A DNA stretch of 64,000 nt from Pseudanabaena sp. M085S1SP2A07QC (GCA_020404895.1 JADBWK010000044.1:1-64000); one strand, 5' to 3'. Positions 10,781 through 21,246 are shown, counted from the first letter of the stretch. Translations and numbers: made by a program. Notes: generated by a model from the letters alone, not told the origin.

Positions 10781-11719
10781 TTGGCGAGTCAGCAAGCGCA
10801 AAAACTGAGTCAAGGCATTAGCCTAATCAACCGCCTCAAAAAATTTGTTGACCAATCTGCTAATATGCTGAATTTAGATGAAGATGTGGCAATAGATAGG
10901 GGCATGACTCAAATTATTAAGTCGGCGGTAATGGTAATTGGTGGTGGAGAGGATAAAGTCCAAGACCGCAAAATTCTCAAAGCCTTTGTAGAAAGTTCTG
11001 GTGGCTCCCAAGCTCGCATTGCTATAATTCCATGCGCCTCAAGAGAACCTGATATTATTGGGAGAATTTATCATGATATCTTCACTGAACTTGGTGCAAG
11101 TGTAGTTGAAGTATTAGATATACGCGAACGTCCTCATGATGACTATCCCGAAGCCGAGGCTCTAGTAGATCGGTTTACAGGCATTTTTATGACTGGCGGC
11201 GACCAGTTGCGTTTATGTGGCTTGATTGCTGATACTCCCTTTGCAATCACGATCGCCAAGCGCATAGATCAACATCGGATAGTTTTAGCTGGCACAAGTG
11301 CTGGAGCTGCGGCTATGGGCTATCACATGATTTCAGGAGGTAGTAGTGGCGAGTCACCTCATAAGGAGCTTGTGAATATGAGTACTGGCTTGAATATCTT
11401 GCCTGAAATTATTGTTGATCAGCATTTTCATAACCGTAATCGCATGGCCCGTCTAATGACTGCGATCGCGGCGCATCCTGACAAAATTGGCATCGGTATC
11501 GATGAAGATACCGTGGCAATTTTTGAGCCAAACAATACTATGCGCGTTTTGGGACGTGGCACTGTCACCGTAGTCGATCCTGGTGAGGTTTCCTACAGCA
11601 ATCAACTATGGGTTAGTGGTGCTGCACCTTTAACAATCCACAATTTGCGAGTGCATATTCTTGCCGCTGGCTGCAAGTATCACATGCTCAAGCGCATTCC
11701 TATTAGTCCGTCAGTATAA
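10781..11719 (+). CDS. cphB: cyanophycinase
   Basis: VIGGGEDKV, MTGGDQLRL, GTSAGAAAMG catalytic Ser motif, DQHFHNRNRMARL; start uncertain (TTG). Confidence 0.93.
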   Translation: MASQQAQKLSQGISLINRLKKFVDQSANMLNLDEDVAIDRGMTQIIKSAVMVIGGGEDKVQDRKILKAFVESSGGSQARIAIIPCASREPDIIGRIYHDIFTELGASVVEVLDIRERPHDDYPEAEALVDRFTGIFMTGGDQLRLCGLIADTPFAITIAKRIDQHRIVLAGTSAGAAAMGYHMISGGSSGESPHKELVNMSTGLNILPEIIVDQHFHNRNRMARLMTAIAAHPDKIGIGIDEDTVAIFEPNNTMRVLGRGTVTVVDPGEVSYSNQLWVSGAAPLTIHNLRVHILAAGCKYHMLKRIPISPSV

Positions 11720-11746
11720 AAAAAGGCTCGCATTGCGAGCCTTTTT

Positions 11747-12715
11747 TTATTTATTCCAACCCCCTGCCTCTGGGGTATCAACAATTGATTTAAGCCCTTC
11801 TAGAGTTGAAGGCAGCGATCGCGGATCCATAAACATCACTTTGCTACTGCCACTGGAACCAATTGTCGTTCCCATCGCAATATAGTTCTGAGCCAGCAAA
11901 AATTGCAGTGCTTCCTGAGATTGAGGATTGCCCTTCATTGACTGCAATAAGACCTGCATCGCTTGAGATGTTCCTTGAGCTTTTAAAACCTGCTCTTGGC
12001 GCTCCGCTTCAGCACGCAAAATTCGTGACTGCTTCTGCCCCTCTGCTTCTAAAATGGCAGATTTTTGTGAAGCCTCAGCATTAAGTAACTGTGACTCTGC
12101 CAACCCCTTCGCCTGATTAACGGCAGCTTCGCGCTCACCCTCAGAATTGAGAATGGCAGCCCTTTTTCTGCGCTCCGCTGTCATTTGCATTTCCATAGCT
12201 TCCTGCACAGCTTTTGCAGGTAGGATGTCGCGTAACTCCACCCTTGTTACTTTCACGCCCCAAGGATCGGTGGCATCATCTAAGTCACGTAACAGAACTT
12301 CATTAATTTTGTTTCTTGCCGTGAAAGTTTCGTCAAGCTCTAAGCTACCTAATTCGGCACGAATCTGAGTCAAGACAATATTTGCCATCGCTTGACGTAA
12401 ATTTTCCACACGATAAAAGGCTTTTTCCATATCAACTACACGCCAGTAAACCACTGCATCGGCAGTAATCGACACGTTATCGCGAGTAATACATTGTTGT
12501 GGTGGAATATCTAGCACCTGCTCTTTAATTGATCCTTTGTAGCTAACGGTATCAATAAAGGGCAAGATAAAGTGGGGACCAGCAGGCAGTTTACGTTTGT
12601 ATTTACCAAAGGACGCAACTAGTGCTTCTTCACCTTGGTTGACTATTTTAAATGAAGAACTACCTAGACCAAAGAAGACACCCGCACCGATCACAAAGCT
12701 AAATAATAAGTCCAT
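11747..12715 (-). CDS. SPFH/Band 7 (paraslipin/stomatin-like) protein
   Basis: [38 protein letters not shown] coiled-coil. Confidence 0.93.
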   Translation of the reverse strand: MDLLFSFVIGAGVFFGLGSSSFKIVNQGEEALVASFGKYKRKLPAGPHFILPFIDTVSYKGSIKEQVLDIPPQQCITRDNVSITADAVVYWRVVDMEKAFYRVENLRQAMANIVLTQIRAELGSLELDETFTARNKINEVLLRDLDDATDPWGVKVTRVELRDILPAKAVQEAMEMQMTAERRKRAAILNSEGEREAAVNQAKGLAESQLLNAEASQKSAILEAEGQKQSRILRAEAERQEQVLKAQGTSQAMQVLLQSMKGNPQSQEALQFLLAQNYIAMGTTIGSSGSSKVMFMDPRSLPSTLEGLKSIVDTPEAGGWNK

Positions 12716-12782
12716 AATGTTTTTCCATCGTTGCTTGAACTCACGTTAATAATAGCGCGATCAATCTACGCGAGGCGATTTG

Positions 12783-13154
12783 CTAAACAACGAAAACTTT
12801 GCTCACGGTTTCAACAATTTTGGCGATCGTGGGAATGTTGTCGATGATGCGTTTTAAGGCTCTTAGCGCCTTGCTGGCAAGGGTTAATTTTTCTTCGGGC
12901 TTGTCATGGAGGGCAATTTTAGCAAGATTTTCGACTTGTTCGAGAGCATCTGCTTTGTCTTCATCAGCCAGATCTTTGTCAGCGCTAATTGCTTCTTGCA
13001 GTTGGGTTAAGAGAGTTTTGATATCGCCACTGTTTTCTTTGTTGGGGATTTGGTTAATCGCATTGGTAACATTGCCTTTGATTTCGCCAAGGTTGATCAC
13101 GTTACCAGAAATATCTCGACCTGCTTTAATTGTTACGGGATTTTGCTCTGCCAC
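12783..13154 (-). CDS. hypothetical protein with GRDISGNVINLGEIKGNVTN motif
   Basis: 123-aa ORF; N-terminal beta-repeat-like motif followed by helical region. Confidence 0.7.
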   Translation of the reverse strand: MAEQNPVTIKAGRDISGNVINLGEIKGNVTNAINQIPNKENSGDIKTLLTQLQEAISADKDLADEDKADALEQVENLAKIALHDKPEEKLTLASKALRALKRIIDNIPTIAKIVETVSKVFVV

Positions 13155-13387
13155 TGCTTTAGCCTCATTTTGAATATTTCTGAACCTGAGAGATTTTCTC
13201 CCTTAAACGATCGCCCTCGCAAATTTTGACCAGCATAGTTTTTCGCCTTAGAGGTCATAGCCTTAAAACTTCCAGAAATTTGGATTAATTTTACGATGAC
13301 TCTTCAAAATTTTCTGCCAAATTTACAACCTGTAGCTCACTAGACAAATGACTTATACTCGAAAAATATAGTTACATCAGACTAACG

Positions 13388-13645
13388 ATGACAACCCTAA
13401 CAGTCACCCTAACCGAATCCTTGACCCTATACCTGCAAGAGCAAATAGCATCAGGATATTACACCAACGCCAATGACTACATTCAATCCTTAATTCAGCA
13501 AGATCGATCGCGCAAACAATACCTCGAACCCCTCATTCTCGAAGGTATCGCTTCAGGAGCGCCAACCCCCATGACGAACGACGATTGGAATGAAATCCGT
13601 CAATCAGTCCGCAACAATTACAATGATCGCACTCAAAATAGCTAA
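13388..13645 (+). CDS. parD: type II antitoxin, ParD/RHH family
   Basis: TVTLTESLTLYLQEQIASGYYTNANDYIQSLIQQD. Confidence 0.85.
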   Translation: MTTLTVTLTESLTLYLQEQIASGYYTNANDYIQSLIQQDRSRKQYLEPLILEGIASGAPTPMTNDDWNEIRQSVRNNYNDRTQNS

Positions 13646-13651
13646 TAACCA

Positions 13652-13966
13652 ATGGCTAACATCAACAAACGTCCGATCGTAATTCAGGACTTAATTGCCC
13701 ATGCAACCAATATCAGTCTGGAAAATCTTGATGCAAGCGATCGCTTTCTCTACTCTGCTGAAGCCACGTTTAATGTTATTGATCAGTTTCCAGCGATCGG
13801 CAGACTTAGTAACTTCAGCCATCCACAACTAACTCAAGTTCGCCAGTACCAAATTAAAGGGTTTACAAAATACATCATTTTTTATCTGATTCAATCTCCT
13901 GAAACTGTTGAAATCCTTCGGGTTCTACATGGCGCTCAAGATCTCGAATCTATACTTACCGAATAG
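13652..13966 (+). CDS. parE: type II toxin, ParE/RelE family
   Basis: FPAIGRLSNF...VRQYQIKGFTKYIIFYLIQSPETVEILRVLHGAQDLESIL. Confidence 0.87.
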   Translation: MANINKRPIVIQDLIAHATNISLENLDASDRFLYSAEATFNVIDQFPAIGRLSNFSHPQLTQVRQYQIKGFTKYIIFYLIQSPETVEILRVLHGAQDLESILTE

Positions 13967-13998
13967 CAAGTAGCTACTTAGCTACTTGCTATCAGATA

Positions 13999-14781
13999 TT
14001 AGACCTCAATGCCTAATGATGCTAGGCGATCGCGTAAGTTTTGAGCCTCTAGTTCAGCAAGTCTAGCCCGTTCTTCCGCAGATTCTGCTCGTTGCTGGGC
14101 ATCAGCGGCACGTTGAGTTTGTGCTTGCAAAGCCGCAAATAACTCACTGGGGATTAACAACTTTTCACCGTTATCTTGTCGATAGAAATTAATCAGAGAA
14201 CCTTCGACTTCAAGTCGCAATCCTAAAACTTGACTCAAGCCATCAGCGATCGCCTCATAAACCAGTGAATCTTCTTCCTTTTCTGGCAGATTAGCTTGAC
14301 GACGATAGCCACGTAACTTTTCAGGAATCCATTCACCTTTAGGATCGAAAAGCCAATATTCTAAAACCCCAATACTTTCATAAAGCTCCCGCTTTTTCAA
14401 TTGGTCGTGAGCTTGGGTACTTTCTGAAGTCATCTCAAAAATTATGCTGGGTATTTTGCCTGTTTCCCAAATTTTGTAATTGTCATAGGGTTGTTGCGGA
14501 ATATCCAAAATCACCATTACATCAGGCGCAACTCGCAATCTGGGAAAGCCATTGGCGTAATACAAAAACTGATCAGCAAGGACAACAGGCGATCGCTCAG
14601 AAAAATTTTCTGCTAAATAATTGCGTAATACTGCTACCGTTGCAATGATTGCATCAGCATGAACAGAAGTCTCTGCCAAGGGTTCACCATCCTCAGACGG
14701 ATAAAATATTTCTTTCTGGATTTTTTGAGTTTCTTGAACTTGTAGAATAGACTCAAGATCGGGGGCAATAATTGGTGTCAT
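13999..14781 (-). CDS. Uma2 family (DUF820) endonuclease-like protein
   Basis: VAPDVMVILDIP, SIIFEMTSESTQAHDQLKKRELYESIGVLEYWLFDP. Confidence 0.9.
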   Translation of the reverse strand: MTPIIAPDLESILQVQETQKIQKEIFYPSEDGEPLAETSVHADAIIATVAVLRNYLAENFSERSPVVLADQFLYYANGFPRLRVAPDVMVILDIPQQPYDNYKIWETGKIPSIIFEMTSESTQAHDQLKKRELYESIGVLEYWLFDPKGEWIPEKLRGYRRQANLPEKEEDSLVYEAIADGLSQVLGLRLEVEGSLINFYRQDNGEKLLIPSELFAALQAQTQRAADAQQRAESAEERARLAELEAQNLRDRLASLGIEV

Positions 14782-14828
14782 AGCTCAAACAATGCGATCG
14801 CACTGACAGCAGGGGACTGTTAAAGATA

Positions 14829-14941
14829 TTTTTTAATTATAGCGATCGCCGCAAATATAGCTAGGAGACAGCGCTCCGCGCCACCTCCTACTTTTTGTTT
14901 TTTAATTATCGCGATCGCGATCAACGCCGCAAATATACTTA
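14829..14941. repeat. Imperfect direct duplication carrying HIP1 octamers
   Basis: ttttttaattatagcgatcgccgcaaatatagcta (14829-14863) and ttttttaattatcgcgatcgcgatcaacgccgcaaatatactta (14898-14941). Confidence 0.7.
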
Positions 14942-15024
14942 GTCACGAAGCGATCGCTGAAAATGCTAACGTATTAAGGGAAATTTACAATTCTTCAAGC
15001 CTTGTATTTAATGGCTAATTCCTG

Positions 15025-15897
15025 ATGGCTAAATGTGTAATTAATCGCCGAGCCGAATTTTCTGCTAGTCATCGTTACTGGCTACCCGAAATTCCAGACG
15101 ATGAAAATCAAGCCAAATTTGGCTTATGTACAAACTTTCCACCCCACGGTCATAACTACGTTTTGTATGTTGGGATGCAAGGCGAAATTGACAACACTGG
15201 CATGGTACTTAACCTCTCAGATGTCAAACACACGATCGCCCGTGAAGTTACGACTCAATTAAATTTTTCCTATCTCAACCAAGCATGGGAAGAGTTTGAG
15301 CAAACCCTCCCTACCACTGAAAATATTGCCCGTGTGATCTGGCAGCGTTTAGCGCCGCACCTACCACTGGTAAATATCCGCTTATACGAACATCCTGAAC
15401 TCTGGGCTGATTATCAAGGTAATGACATGCAAGCAAATTTAACAATTAGCACTCACTTTTCTGCGGCTCATCGCCTCGCTTTAGATACCCTCTCTCTCGA
15501 AGAAAACACAGAAATTTATGGCAAATGCGCTCGTGTGCATGGTCATGGACATAATTACCATTTAGATGTCTCTATTTCTGGCGAAATCGATCCTCGCACT
15601 GGCATGATTGCGGATCTAAGTGAGTTTCAAAAAGCTTTAGATCAGTATGTACTTGATCCAATGGATCACACCTTCCTAAACAAAGATATTCCTTACTTTG
15701 CGGAAGTTGTACCAACTGCTGAAAATATTGCAGTCTATATTCAAAAAGTACTAACGCAACCAATTCGTGAAATCGGCGCAAAGTTGCACAGTATTAAGTT
15801 GATTGAAAGCCCGAATAACTCCTGTGAAGTTTACGGAGAATATCAACTTTCTGAGATTGAACATTCTTTAGAAGAAGCTTTAGCAAAATCAGCCTAG
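15025..15897 (+). CDS. tandem 6-carboxytetrahydropterin synthase/PTPS-domain protein (QueD family)
   Basis: two FSASHR/FSAAHR...HGHNY domains; C-terminal domain has YGKCARVHGHGHNY and MDHTFLN. Confidence 0.88.
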   Translation: MAKCVINRRAEFSASHRYWLPEIPDDENQAKFGLCTNFPPHGHNYVLYVGMQGEIDNTGMVLNLSDVKHTIAREVTTQLNFSYLNQAWEEFEQTLPTTENIARVIWQRLAPHLPLVNIRLYEHPELWADYQGNDMQANLTISTHFSAAHRLALDTLSLEENTEIYGKCARVHGHGHNYHLDVSISGEIDPRTGMIADLSEFQKALDQYVLDPMDHTFLNKDIPYFAEVVPTAENIAVYIQKVLTQPIREIGAKLHSIKLIESPNNSCEVYGEYQLSEIEHSLEEALAKSA

Positions 15898-15960
15898 TCA
15901 CCAGATGAGCGATGCTTTGCATCGCTCATCCCTAAATAACCAGTTAAAAAATATTCCATC

Positions 15961-16254
15961 ATGTCTGACGTAGATGTTTCGGCAATAGAAAGCGAACCTG
16001 AAGAAGAAATCGTTATCGATCGCCTTGATTTGGATAAGGTAATCACAAGGCTCACTAATACCCTCGAAGATGGTATAAAAAATGGAATTAAGCGCGGATT
16101 ATTGCATTTGCCAGCTAGCGATCGCCATTTGTTACTCATCGCCTCTGACATGGTGCAGAAATCAAAAAAATTTCCTAATTACAAGTTGACCTTTTATCAC
16201 AAAGGCATGGGCGAAGGTACAAACACCTGTGCTGTCACCTTTACAGAATTATAG
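15961..16254 (+). CDS. hypothetical protein
   Basis: 97-aa ORF after hairpin; acidic N-terminus. Confidence 0.65.
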   Translation: MSDVDVSAIESEPEEEIVIDRLDLDKVITRLTNTLEDGIKNGIKRGLLHLPASDRHLLLIASDMVQKSKKFPNYKLTFYHKGMGEGTNTCAVTFTEL

Positions 16255-16273
16255 GTAAGCATCCAGTAAGGGA

Positions 16274-17470
16274 ATGATTACGAAGCTGAAGCCAACCGCA
16301 CAGGATGCAGTTCTCGGCGGTCAAGTACCACCACCGCTTGGTGCTGTTGTGTTAGGCGGTTTGGAAGGGGTAAAATGCAGATTGAGTAGCCCTGCGATCG
16401 CGCCAAGAATTGCCGCTTTGAGAGAAGCTCTCAACTATGGCGCAACAGGTTTGGAATTGATTTTACGGGGTCTAGAAGATGAATCGCTCAAAGTACAGCG
16501 CACGGCTCTGTTATTGCTGTGGCGCAGACCTGAATCGCACATTCGTCAAGCTTTAGCTAACTATAGTCAATATCATCTATTCGATATTGTTGATACTTTG
16601 CAAGGTCATTCCGAAGCGATCGCAACTTTAGCTTTGTCATCCAATGGCAGAATTTTATATAGCGCTGGTGCAGACTTCACGATCAAGGTTTGGGACTTAG
16701 GAAAAGATCAAACTCAACATAAGCAGATTGGCGCAATTCGCGGTCACAGTCATATTGTTACGTCCATTGCCCTCAGTGCGAATGGTCGCATACTAGTCAG
16801 CGGTAGTCGCGATAAAACGATCAAGCTCTGGGATGCGCGATCGGGAAAGGAACTGCTGACATTGACAGGACATATTGGCTATGTCAACTCGGTGGCAATT
16901 ACGCCCGATGGCAAGACTTTAGTTACAGGCAGTCAAGACACCACAATTAAGCATTGGGATATCAGAACGGGGACAGAAATTCGTACCCTAAGAGGTCACA
17001 CCAGTTTGGTAGATTCCGTTGCTCTGAGTCCTGATGGTAAAGCGCTCGCCAGTTGCAGTTGGGACACGACGATTCGGGTATGGGATTTAATTTCGGGTAA
17101 ACAGCGCTGGGAATTTATTGGACATTCAGCGCGAGTTCTCTCCTTTGCGATTAGTCCCGATGGACGCACCCTTGTCAGTGGCAGTCTCGACACTCGCATC
17201 AAGGTCTGGGATTTGCAAACAGGTAAGGCGATTCGTACTCTAGAAGGGCATTGGGGCTGGGTGAAGTCGCTGGTTATTAGTCGTGATGGTAAAACCTTGA
17301 TTAGTGCTAGTTATAAAGAAATTCGCGTATGGAATTTAGAAACAGGTGAACCAATTCAAGTCCTTAATGGACATATCAATCTGATTAATGCGATCGCCCT
17401 CAGTCCAGATGGACAAACTCTAGTTAGCGGCGGCGAAGACTGCAATATTCATGTCTGGAGTATTCCCTAA
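16274..17470 (+). CDS. WD40-repeat protein
   Basis: about seven GHxxxVxSxAxSPDGxxLxSGSxDxTIKVWD repeats. Confidence 0.92.
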   Translation: MITKLKPTAQDAVLGGQVPPPLGAVVLGGLEGVKCRLSSPAIAPRIAALREALNYGATGLELILRGLEDESLKVQRTALLLLWRRPESHIRQALANYSQYHLFDIVDTLQGHSEAIATLALSSNGRILYSAGADFTIKVWDLGKDQTQHKQIGAIRGHSHIVTSIALSANGRILVSGSRDKTIKLWDARSGKELLTLTGHIGYVNSVAITPDGKTLVTGSQDTTIKHWDIRTGTEIRTLRGHTSLVDSVALSPDGKALASCSWDTTIRVWDLISGKQRWEFIGHSARVLSFAISPDGRTLVSGSLDTRIKVWDLQTGKAIRTLEGHWGWVKSLVISRDGKTLISASYKEIRVWNLETGEPIQVLNGHINLINAIALSPDGQTLVSGGEDCNIHVWSIP

Positions 17471-17508
17471 CAAAAAAGGTCTGGCAAAGCCCGATCTTTT
17501 TTTTATTC

Positions 17509-18420
17509 TTAACTACTGCGTAATCTCTGAATCTGGCGATCGCTTTGTTGCGCCCATGTAATGTTTTTTTGCTGATTAAAAAATGCTTGCGCTTGAATAA
17601 AAGATTGAATCGCTTCTTGCTTCTGTCCAGCCCTTACCTGCGCCACCCCAAGCGTATAAAAAGCCTCCGCATAGTCTTTACGGAATTGCAAAGCATTACG
17701 CAATTGCCCGATCGCCTTTTCTGTCTGACCTTGAATTAATAAAGCCGCCCCCAAATTGTAATAAGCCTCTGCATATTCAGGATTTAGTTGTAGCGCCTTG
17801 GCATAGTAGGCGATCGCCTTTTGGAGATCACCCTGAGCTTGAATTAATAGCCCTAGGTTATAGATCGTTTCAGGCGATTGGGGATTAAGTTTTAGAGCTT
17901 GATTAAGATTAGCGATCGCCTTATTAATGTCTTTCTTTTCTTTAAAGGCTAGACCGAGATTGTAATAAGCCACAGAGAGCTTTGGATCAAGACGGACAGC
18001 TTTTTGTAAATTGGAAATAGCTTGAGTAGGATCGCCCGACTGCAATTGAGCCGCACCTAAATTACTGAAAGCCATCGCAAACTTAGGATCGAGTCTCGTG
18101 GCACGCTGAAAAGAATAAATTGCATCCTTAAGCTTACCTAACTGTGCATAAGCTAGCCCCAGATTGTAATGTGCGGCTGTAAGTTCAGGATTTTTCTTGA
18201 TTGCCGCCCGAAAGATTACCACCGCCCCTTCTAAATTCTCCAAACGCACATAGGCATTACCACGCTCCAAAAGCTGTTCGGCAGTTTCATTAGGTGGGAC
18301 AACAACCTGTTGCTGAAACTGCACTTTTTGAGGTGGCTTTTCACGCAGTTGGGCGATCGCCACATCTGCACACACCCCAACGACTAAGACCGACGCGACA
18401 ACTCCCAAAACTGGTTTCAT
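17509..18420 (-). CDS. TPR-repeat protein
   Basis: tandem AAHYNLGLAYAQLGKLKDAIYSFQRA repeats. Confidence 0.92.
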   Translation of the reverse strand: MKPVLGVVASVLVVGVCADVAIAQLREKPPQKVQFQQQVVVPPNETAEQLLERGNAYVRLENLEGAVVIFRAAIKKNPELTAAHYNLGLAYAQLGKLKDAIYSFQRATRLDPKFAMAFSNLGAAQLQSGDPTQAISNLQKAVRLDPKLSVAYYNLGLAFKEKKDINKAIANLNQALKLNPQSPETIYNLGLLIQAQGDLQKAIAYYAKALQLNPEYAEAYYNLGAALLIQGQTEKAIGQLRNALQFRKDYAEAFYTLGVAQVRAGQKQEAIQSFIQAQAFFNQQKNITWAQQSDRQIQRLRSS

Positions 18421-18508
18421 AATCTTTTCTGGTCTGAATTCTTGATAAAGAATGTTAAATTGAGAAAGCTAAATTTGAGTAAAAAATTAGCGATCGCTAT
18501 TAAGCTCT

Positions 18509-18632
18509 AAGCTTATTTACAGCAATTACTCATCAAACCCAAACCAAGAAATTTTTTAAAAGGGTTGCTTTGCGACCCTTTTAAAAAATTTCTTGTGGTT
18601 TGTTTAATCGGTAATTGCTGTAAATAAGCTTC
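18509..18632. repeat. Long nested imperfect palindrome (~120 bp)
   Basis: aagcttatttacagcaattactcatcaaaccc...aagaaattttttaaaagggttgctttgcgacccttttaaaaaatttctt...gtttaatcggtaattgctgtaaataagctt. Confidence 0.85.
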
Positions 18633-18653
18633 ACAAATACAAGTCCTGTAAAC

Positions 18654-19253
18654 ATGATTCTCGTTATCGACAATTACGACAGCTTTACCTATAACCTTGT
18701 ACAGTACCTTGGGGAATTATTACCAGAATTCCCTACATTAGGCGAAATTATAGTTAAGCGAAATGACGAAATAAGCATCGAAGAAGTCAAGCAACTTCGC
18801 CCCGCAGGAGTCGTAATTTCACCAGGTCCCGGTCGTCCCGAAGAAGCGGGCGTATCCCTAGATATCATTCGGGAAATGGACGCAAACACTCCGATATTAG
18901 GCGTATGTCTCGGACATCAGAGTATGGGTTTAATGTATGGCGGCAAAGTTGTCTCCGCGCCTTACTTAATGCATGGCAAGACCTCACAAATTTATCATAC
19001 GGGAGTCGGTATTTTGGCGGGACTAGCCAATCCATTTACCGCAACTCGATATCATAGTCTGGTGATTGACCGACACAATTGCCCCGATGTACTTGAAGTT
19101 ACAGCATGGACTGAAGATGACATAATCATGGGAGTCCGACACAAGCAATATCCTCACGTTCAAGGTGTACAATTCCATCCTGAAAGCATCTTGACTGAAG
19201 CAGGCAAAGACTTGCTGAGAAACTTCCTCAAAGGATTAAGCGTCACAGTCTAA
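18654..19253 (+). CDS. trpG: anthranilate/aminodeoxychorismate synthase glutamine amidotransferase subunit
   Basis: [49 protein letters not shown]. Confidence 0.93.
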   Translation: MILVIDNYDSFTYNLVQYLGELLPEFPTLGEIIVKRNDEISIEEVKQLRPAGVVISPGPGRPEEAGVSLDIIREMDANTPILGVCLGHQSMGLMYGGKVVSAPYLMHGKTSQIYHTGVGILAGLANPFTATRYHSLVIDRHNCPDVLEVTAWTEDDIIMGVRHKQYPHVQGVQFHPESILTEAGKDLLRNFLKGLSVTV

Positions 19254-19318
19254 TACCTAAAGTATCGTGGTGGGGGCTTCCTCACGCAACCAAAAAAATA
19301 CTCAATTAACTAAACAAC

Positions 19319-20101
19319 ATGCGCCGCAGACAAATTCTTCGACTCGCCCAAGGTGGACTAATCTCAGCATTTACCGCAGGAATCATTGCTGACGCAGCCA
19401 ACTCGCAGACAAATTCAACCCTAAGACTTCAATGGTTAGGGCATCTGTCTTTTTTTATCTCAGGGGATAATGTCAGTTTTTTAACACATCCTTTCCGTCC
19501 TGCGGGTTGTACAGCTAAATTAACCTCTCCTACGGCAAAATCTGACTATATTTTAATTAGCTCACGATTATTAGATGAAGGATATTTAGAAAATCTCCCC
19601 AAAGATACGCGAGTTTTGTCTGAGCCAGGTTCTTACAATCTCAAGGGGATTAATCTTCAAGGCATTACCATGGATCACGATCGCATTGGTGGTCGCAGAT
19701 TTGGCCGCAATGTGGCATGGCGCTGGAAACAATCAGGTATTTTTATATTGCATTTAGGTGGGGCAGCCGCACCCATCAATGCTTCTCAAAGAATTTTGAT
19801 GGGTCGTCCCGATGTTTTGATCTTGCCCATTGGCGGTAATCCTCAAGGTACTGATCCAATGCAACTAAAAGCTTATTCCCCAGTCGAAGCTAGGGCGATC
19901 GTCCAAGAACTTAATCCACGCATTGTCATTCCCACTTATTACCGTACTGACAAATCCAGTAATTCTTGCCAATTGGCATCCGTAGATGAGTTTCTCGCAC
20001 TTATGCCCCCCGATACGGTGCGTAAACTCGAAGGCTCAACTCTAGAGCTTAATGCTAGTAGTCTCCCGCAAACTACGGTAGTGCGCGTTCTCAAATCATA
20101 A
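19319..20101 (+). CDS. MBL-fold hydrolase-like protein, exported
   Basis: UlaG-like architecture (LQWLGHLSFFI..., DVLILPIGG, LNPRIVIPTYY), N-terminal MRRRQILRLAQGG. Confidence 0.75.
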   Translation: MRRRQILRLAQGGLISAFTAGIIADAANSQTNSTLRLQWLGHLSFFISGDNVSFLTHPFRPAGCTAKLTSPTAKSDYILISSRLLDEGYLENLPKDTRVLSEPGSYNLKGINLQGITMDHDRIGGRRFGRNVAWRWKQSGIFILHLGGAAAPINASQRILMGRPDVLILPIGGNPQGTDPMQLKAYSPVEARAIVQELNPRIVIPTYYRTDKSSNSCQLASVDEFLALMPPDTVRKLEGSTLELNASSLPQTTVVRVLKS

Positions 20102-20145
20102 ACCAAATCATAAAAAAGGAGACTTGCTTAGCAAGTCTCCTTTTT

Positions 20146-21246
20146 TTATGGCGATACTCTCACGATAGTTCCTACGGTCACTTGGCTAAATAATTCGCGG
20201 ACATCTTCGTTATACATACGGATACAGCCATGAGAGGCTGCTTGCCCCACCGAAGCTCGGTTAGGAGTGCCATGAAAACCAGACCACTCTTTACCATTTG
20301 TCCAAAAGCCAATCCAGCGATCGCCTAGCGGATTTTCAGGATCTTTGCTAGGGATTACGTCACCCGTAAAAGGATTTTGCCAAGCAGGATACTCGATAGT
20401 CTCTAAAACTCGATGATTACCCATTGGTGTACTCCAACCCGCCTTACCTACAGCGATCGGATATGTTTTTAAAGGGATTTCCCCATGAAAGGCGGTAACC
20501 TTGCGCTTGCTGATGCTAACTTCAAGACGAGTGATTTGCATCAGTTCGCGATCCCAGAGTTGTCGATTAGGGTTAATCGTATAGAGCGAGCCTAGTGCTG
20601 GTAATTTCTTTTGATAGGCAAGAGCTTGATAGAGCAAGACAGCTAGTTCACTTTTAGTAATCGGTGTAGTAGGCGCAAGAATCCTTGGGTCGGGATAGTT
20701 AGTGACTAAACCTTGTTGGGTAAGTGTCGCGATCGCAGGAATAGCATAGTCAGGGACTTTCAAGGCATCACGATACATTGATAGTAAATATGTTTGCGGT
20801 GTTGTGTGAGCTTTGTTATTCAGACCAAGCTGTCTTGAGATGGCTACTAATACTTCAGCTTTGGTGGCAAGATCATTGAGTCTTGATGTAATTCTTGGCA
20901 CATTCCGATTGGCAAAGGCGATCTCTAGCAAGTTCGCAAGTTCAGCGCGGGTAATGGGGCGATCGGGCTGAAATTGACTAGTTGAATCAGGATAAACTAA
21001 AGCAGCATTCAAAGATGGCCGTAACAATAACCCTTCAACAAACAATCGCGACCAGTGATTTTGTAAATCAATGAATAAAATGCGCTTGGGATTCGATGAA
21101 TTACTTTTAGTATCTAGATTTTTTGCCCAAGTAATATCATTTTGAAGATTTCCACTGAGTGAAATAAAAGCAAATATATTGGCAGCGATAACAACGCGCA
21201 CAAAAGAAGATAAAAGACTTTGCGATCGCATCCCCATAATTTTCAA
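20146..21246 (-). CDS. L,D-transpeptidase (YkuD) with N-terminal SLH-type repeats
   Basis: SHGCIRMYNEDVRELF catalytic motif; HWSRLFVEGLLLRPSL...PITRAELANLL SLH-like. Confidence 0.88.
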   Translation of the reverse strand: MKIMGMRSQSLLSSFVRVVIAANIFAFISLSGNLQNDITWAKNLDTKSNSSNPKRILFIDLQNHWSRLFVEGLLLRPSLNAALVYPDSTSQFQPDRPITRAELANLLEIAFANRNVPRITSRLNDLATKAEVLVAISRQLGLNNKAHTTPQTYLLSMYRDALKVPDYAIPAIATLTQQGLVTNYPDPRILAPTTPITKSELAVLLYQALAYQKKLPALGSLYTINPNRQLWDRELMQITRLEVSISKRKVTAFHGEIPLKTYPIAVGKAGWSTPMGNHRVLETIEYPAWQNPFTGDVIPSKDPENPLGDRWIGFWTNGKEWSGFHGTPNRASVGQAASHGCIRMYNEDVRELFSQVTVGTIVRVSP

